Source: an uncultured Ruminococcus sp.
GTDB taxonomy: Bacteria > Bacillota > Clostridia > Oscillospirales > Ruminococcaceae
DNA: 32,087 bases
Reading direction: 5' to 3'
Assembly (NCBI GenBank): GCA_900550695.1
Contig: URTF01000019.1
Location: forward strand, 1 to 32,087
Shown here: positions 31,368 to 32,087 of the stretch, piece by piece
Position numbering within the stretch: the first letter of the stretch is position 1
Layout of the letters: every line of letters starts with the position of its first letter
Program-made: the position numbers and the translations under genes
The notes under the pieces: generated by a model
What the model saw: only the letters and a program-made list of their open reading frames with translations
What the model was told of the DNA's origin: nothing
Database searches by the model: none

Positions 31368-31943
31368 ATGAAAAAAACTGAAGTTACCGAAAATATAAAT
31401 TCAAAAAAAGTTAGCTATAAAGTTTCTCTTGGCGGCATAGTTGCAGCGCTCTGCCTTACACTGATGTTTCTGACGGCTGTTTTTCCACCGCTGAATATGA
31501 CGCTGCCACTGTTTGCAGGAATGTTGATATCAGTAGTTGCTATCGAAATTTCGCCTTCATGGGCGCTTGTGACGTATATAGTTGTTGCTATCCTGTCATT
31601 TTTTATAACGCCCGATAAAGAAGCCGCCATATTTTTCAGTACGCTTTTCGGATATTATCCCATACTCAAAGATGCTGTTGACAAAATGAAAGCAAAGCTT
31701 ATAGCTTGGCTGATAAAGCTTGCGGTTTTTGATGCTGCGATGATACTCATTTATTATATTACGATATATGTACTCGGAACTCTCGATATTTTTGAGGAAT
31801 TCGGATTTCTCGGCGACTTTATGATACCTGTTTTGTTTATCGTCATAAGCCTGATCTATGTATTGTATGATTATTGCCTGACAGTTATAAAAGAGGCCTA
31901 CATCAAATGGTTCAGACCGACTTTTCTAAGAAAATTCAAATAA
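31368..31943 (+). CDS. Small multi-pass membrane protein of unknown function
   Basis: A 191-aa protein not confidently recognised. After about 20 hydrophilic residues come hydrophobic segments at roughly 22-42, 46-62, 66-84, 110-137 and 148-172, and a basic tail (KWFRPTFLRKFK). The pattern GGIVAALCLTLMFLTAVFP ... LPLFAGMLISVVAIE resembles the first helices of ECF-type substrate-binding (S) components, but no ECF ATPase genes are here, so transport is only a possibility. The frame opens at a TTG at 31359; the ATG at 31368 is taken as start, with weak GGTTGGTGA before it. It has a strong promoter of its own. Confidence 0.7.
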   Translation: MKKTEVTENINSKKVSYKVSLGGIVAALCLTLMFLTAVFPPLNMTLPLFAGMLISVVAIEISPSWALVTYIVVAILSFFITPDKEAAIFFSTLFGYYPILKDAVDKMKAKLIAWLIKLAVFDAAMILIYYITIYVLGTLDIFEEFGFLGDFMIPVLFIVISLIYVLYDYCLTVIKEAYIKWFRPTFLRKFK

Positions 31944-31946
31944 AGA

Positions 31947-31971
31947 AGCTGCACCGTTGATCGATGCAGCT
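31947..31971 (+). terminator. Stem-loop after the membrane-protein gene
   Basis: AGCTGCA (31947-31953) and TGCAGCT (31965-31971) form a perfect 7-bp stem with an 11-base loop, starting 4 bases after the stop codon. The downstream sequence lacks a clear T-run, so termination is uncertain. Confidence 0.4.
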
Positions 31972-32087
31972 CAGCCTGTCGAAAAAGTATATTATTGAAA
32001 AAAGTTGCACAAAATCAAAGTTTACGTCCACGCTTTTCAAAGGGTGGTGGGTGTCCAGAGGGCAAAGCCCTTGGTCGCTTCCGCAGA
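31972..32087. repeat. Hairpin-rich intergenic element, probably a dispersed repeat, cut by the window edge
   Basis: No coding frame is visible. CCACGCTTT (32028-32036) and AAAGGGTGG (32039-32047) form a near-perfect 9-bp stem with a 2-base loop. AGGGC (32059-32063) and GCCCT (32067-32071), extended imperfectly by CCAG/TTGG, form a second stem. The layout of an AAAGTTTACGTCCAC motif, a GTGG hairpin and a GGGC-AAA-GCCC hairpin resembles intergenic repeats I associate with Ruminococcus genomes. Only one copy is in the window, so the repeat nature is recalled, not shown. Confidence 0.45.

Noticed and set aside
31947..32087. CRISPR array or insertion sequence at the right edge
   Set aside because: No regularly spaced repeats, no transposase frame and no visible terminal inverted repeat with target duplication within the window.

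Overview
The window reads as a housekeeping stretch of chromosome from a low-to-moderate GC Firmicute of the class Clostridia, most likely Ruminococcus or a close relative (Oscillospirales). Reasons: Shine-Dalgarno sites of AGGAGG type throughout, sigma-A promoters with extended -10 boxes, a split transketolase, a RicA/YmcA-like protein beside miaB, a SepF/DivIVA division cluster, PadR-controlled envelope genes, and a Ruminococcus-style hairpin repeat at the right edge. The genus is inferred from style and gene content, not from a search.

Bases 69-18866, all on the plus strand, form one long run of closely packed genes: miaB, a YlbF/YmcA-family gene with a cysteine-rich tail, mutS, mutL, miaA and hfq (tRNA A37 modification, mismatch repair, RNA chaperone); an HlyD-like membrane adaptor, yggS, sepF, an S4-domain ylmH and divIVA (division/polarity cluster); ileS, lspA, an RluD-type pseudouridine synthase, a Cof-type HAD phosphatase and the two transketolase subunits. 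After a terminator comes ligA (18964-20943). Several genes overlap by 1 to 8 bases, which suggests translational coupling.

Bases 21008-25367, minus strand, hold a four-gene cassette: PadR regulator, HAAS/DUF1700 membrane protein, DUF4097 extracytoplasmic protein and a minimal PspC protein. Its consensus promoter is covered by a perfect 10-bp inverted repeat, a likely PadR operator. Downstream of the cassette promoter region, transcribed the same way, is an ABC-F ATPase with its own promoter. Cassettes of this general composition occur in Firmicutes and are linked to envelope stress, but their signal is poorly understood. It is the best candidate here for an incompletely described system.

Bases 25454-31367 hold branched-chain amino-acid genes: leuC-leuD-leuB (minus), a divergent LysR regulator (plus), and a stand-alone ilvB (minus). 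The leuC and lysR promoters are superimposed on opposite strands, next to a T-N11-A LysR box. An 18-codon ORF with its own ribosome site lies between the ilvB promoter and ilvB. leuA, ilvN and ilvC are not in the window. The right end carries a strongly promoted orphan membrane protein and a hairpin-rich intergenic repeat that runs off the edge.

No rRNA, tRNA, CRISPR array, transposase or prophage gene was seen, and no gene-free stretch exceeds 300 bases. Where the longest open frame starts inside its own ribosome-binding site, the start was moved to the codon correctly spaced from that site.
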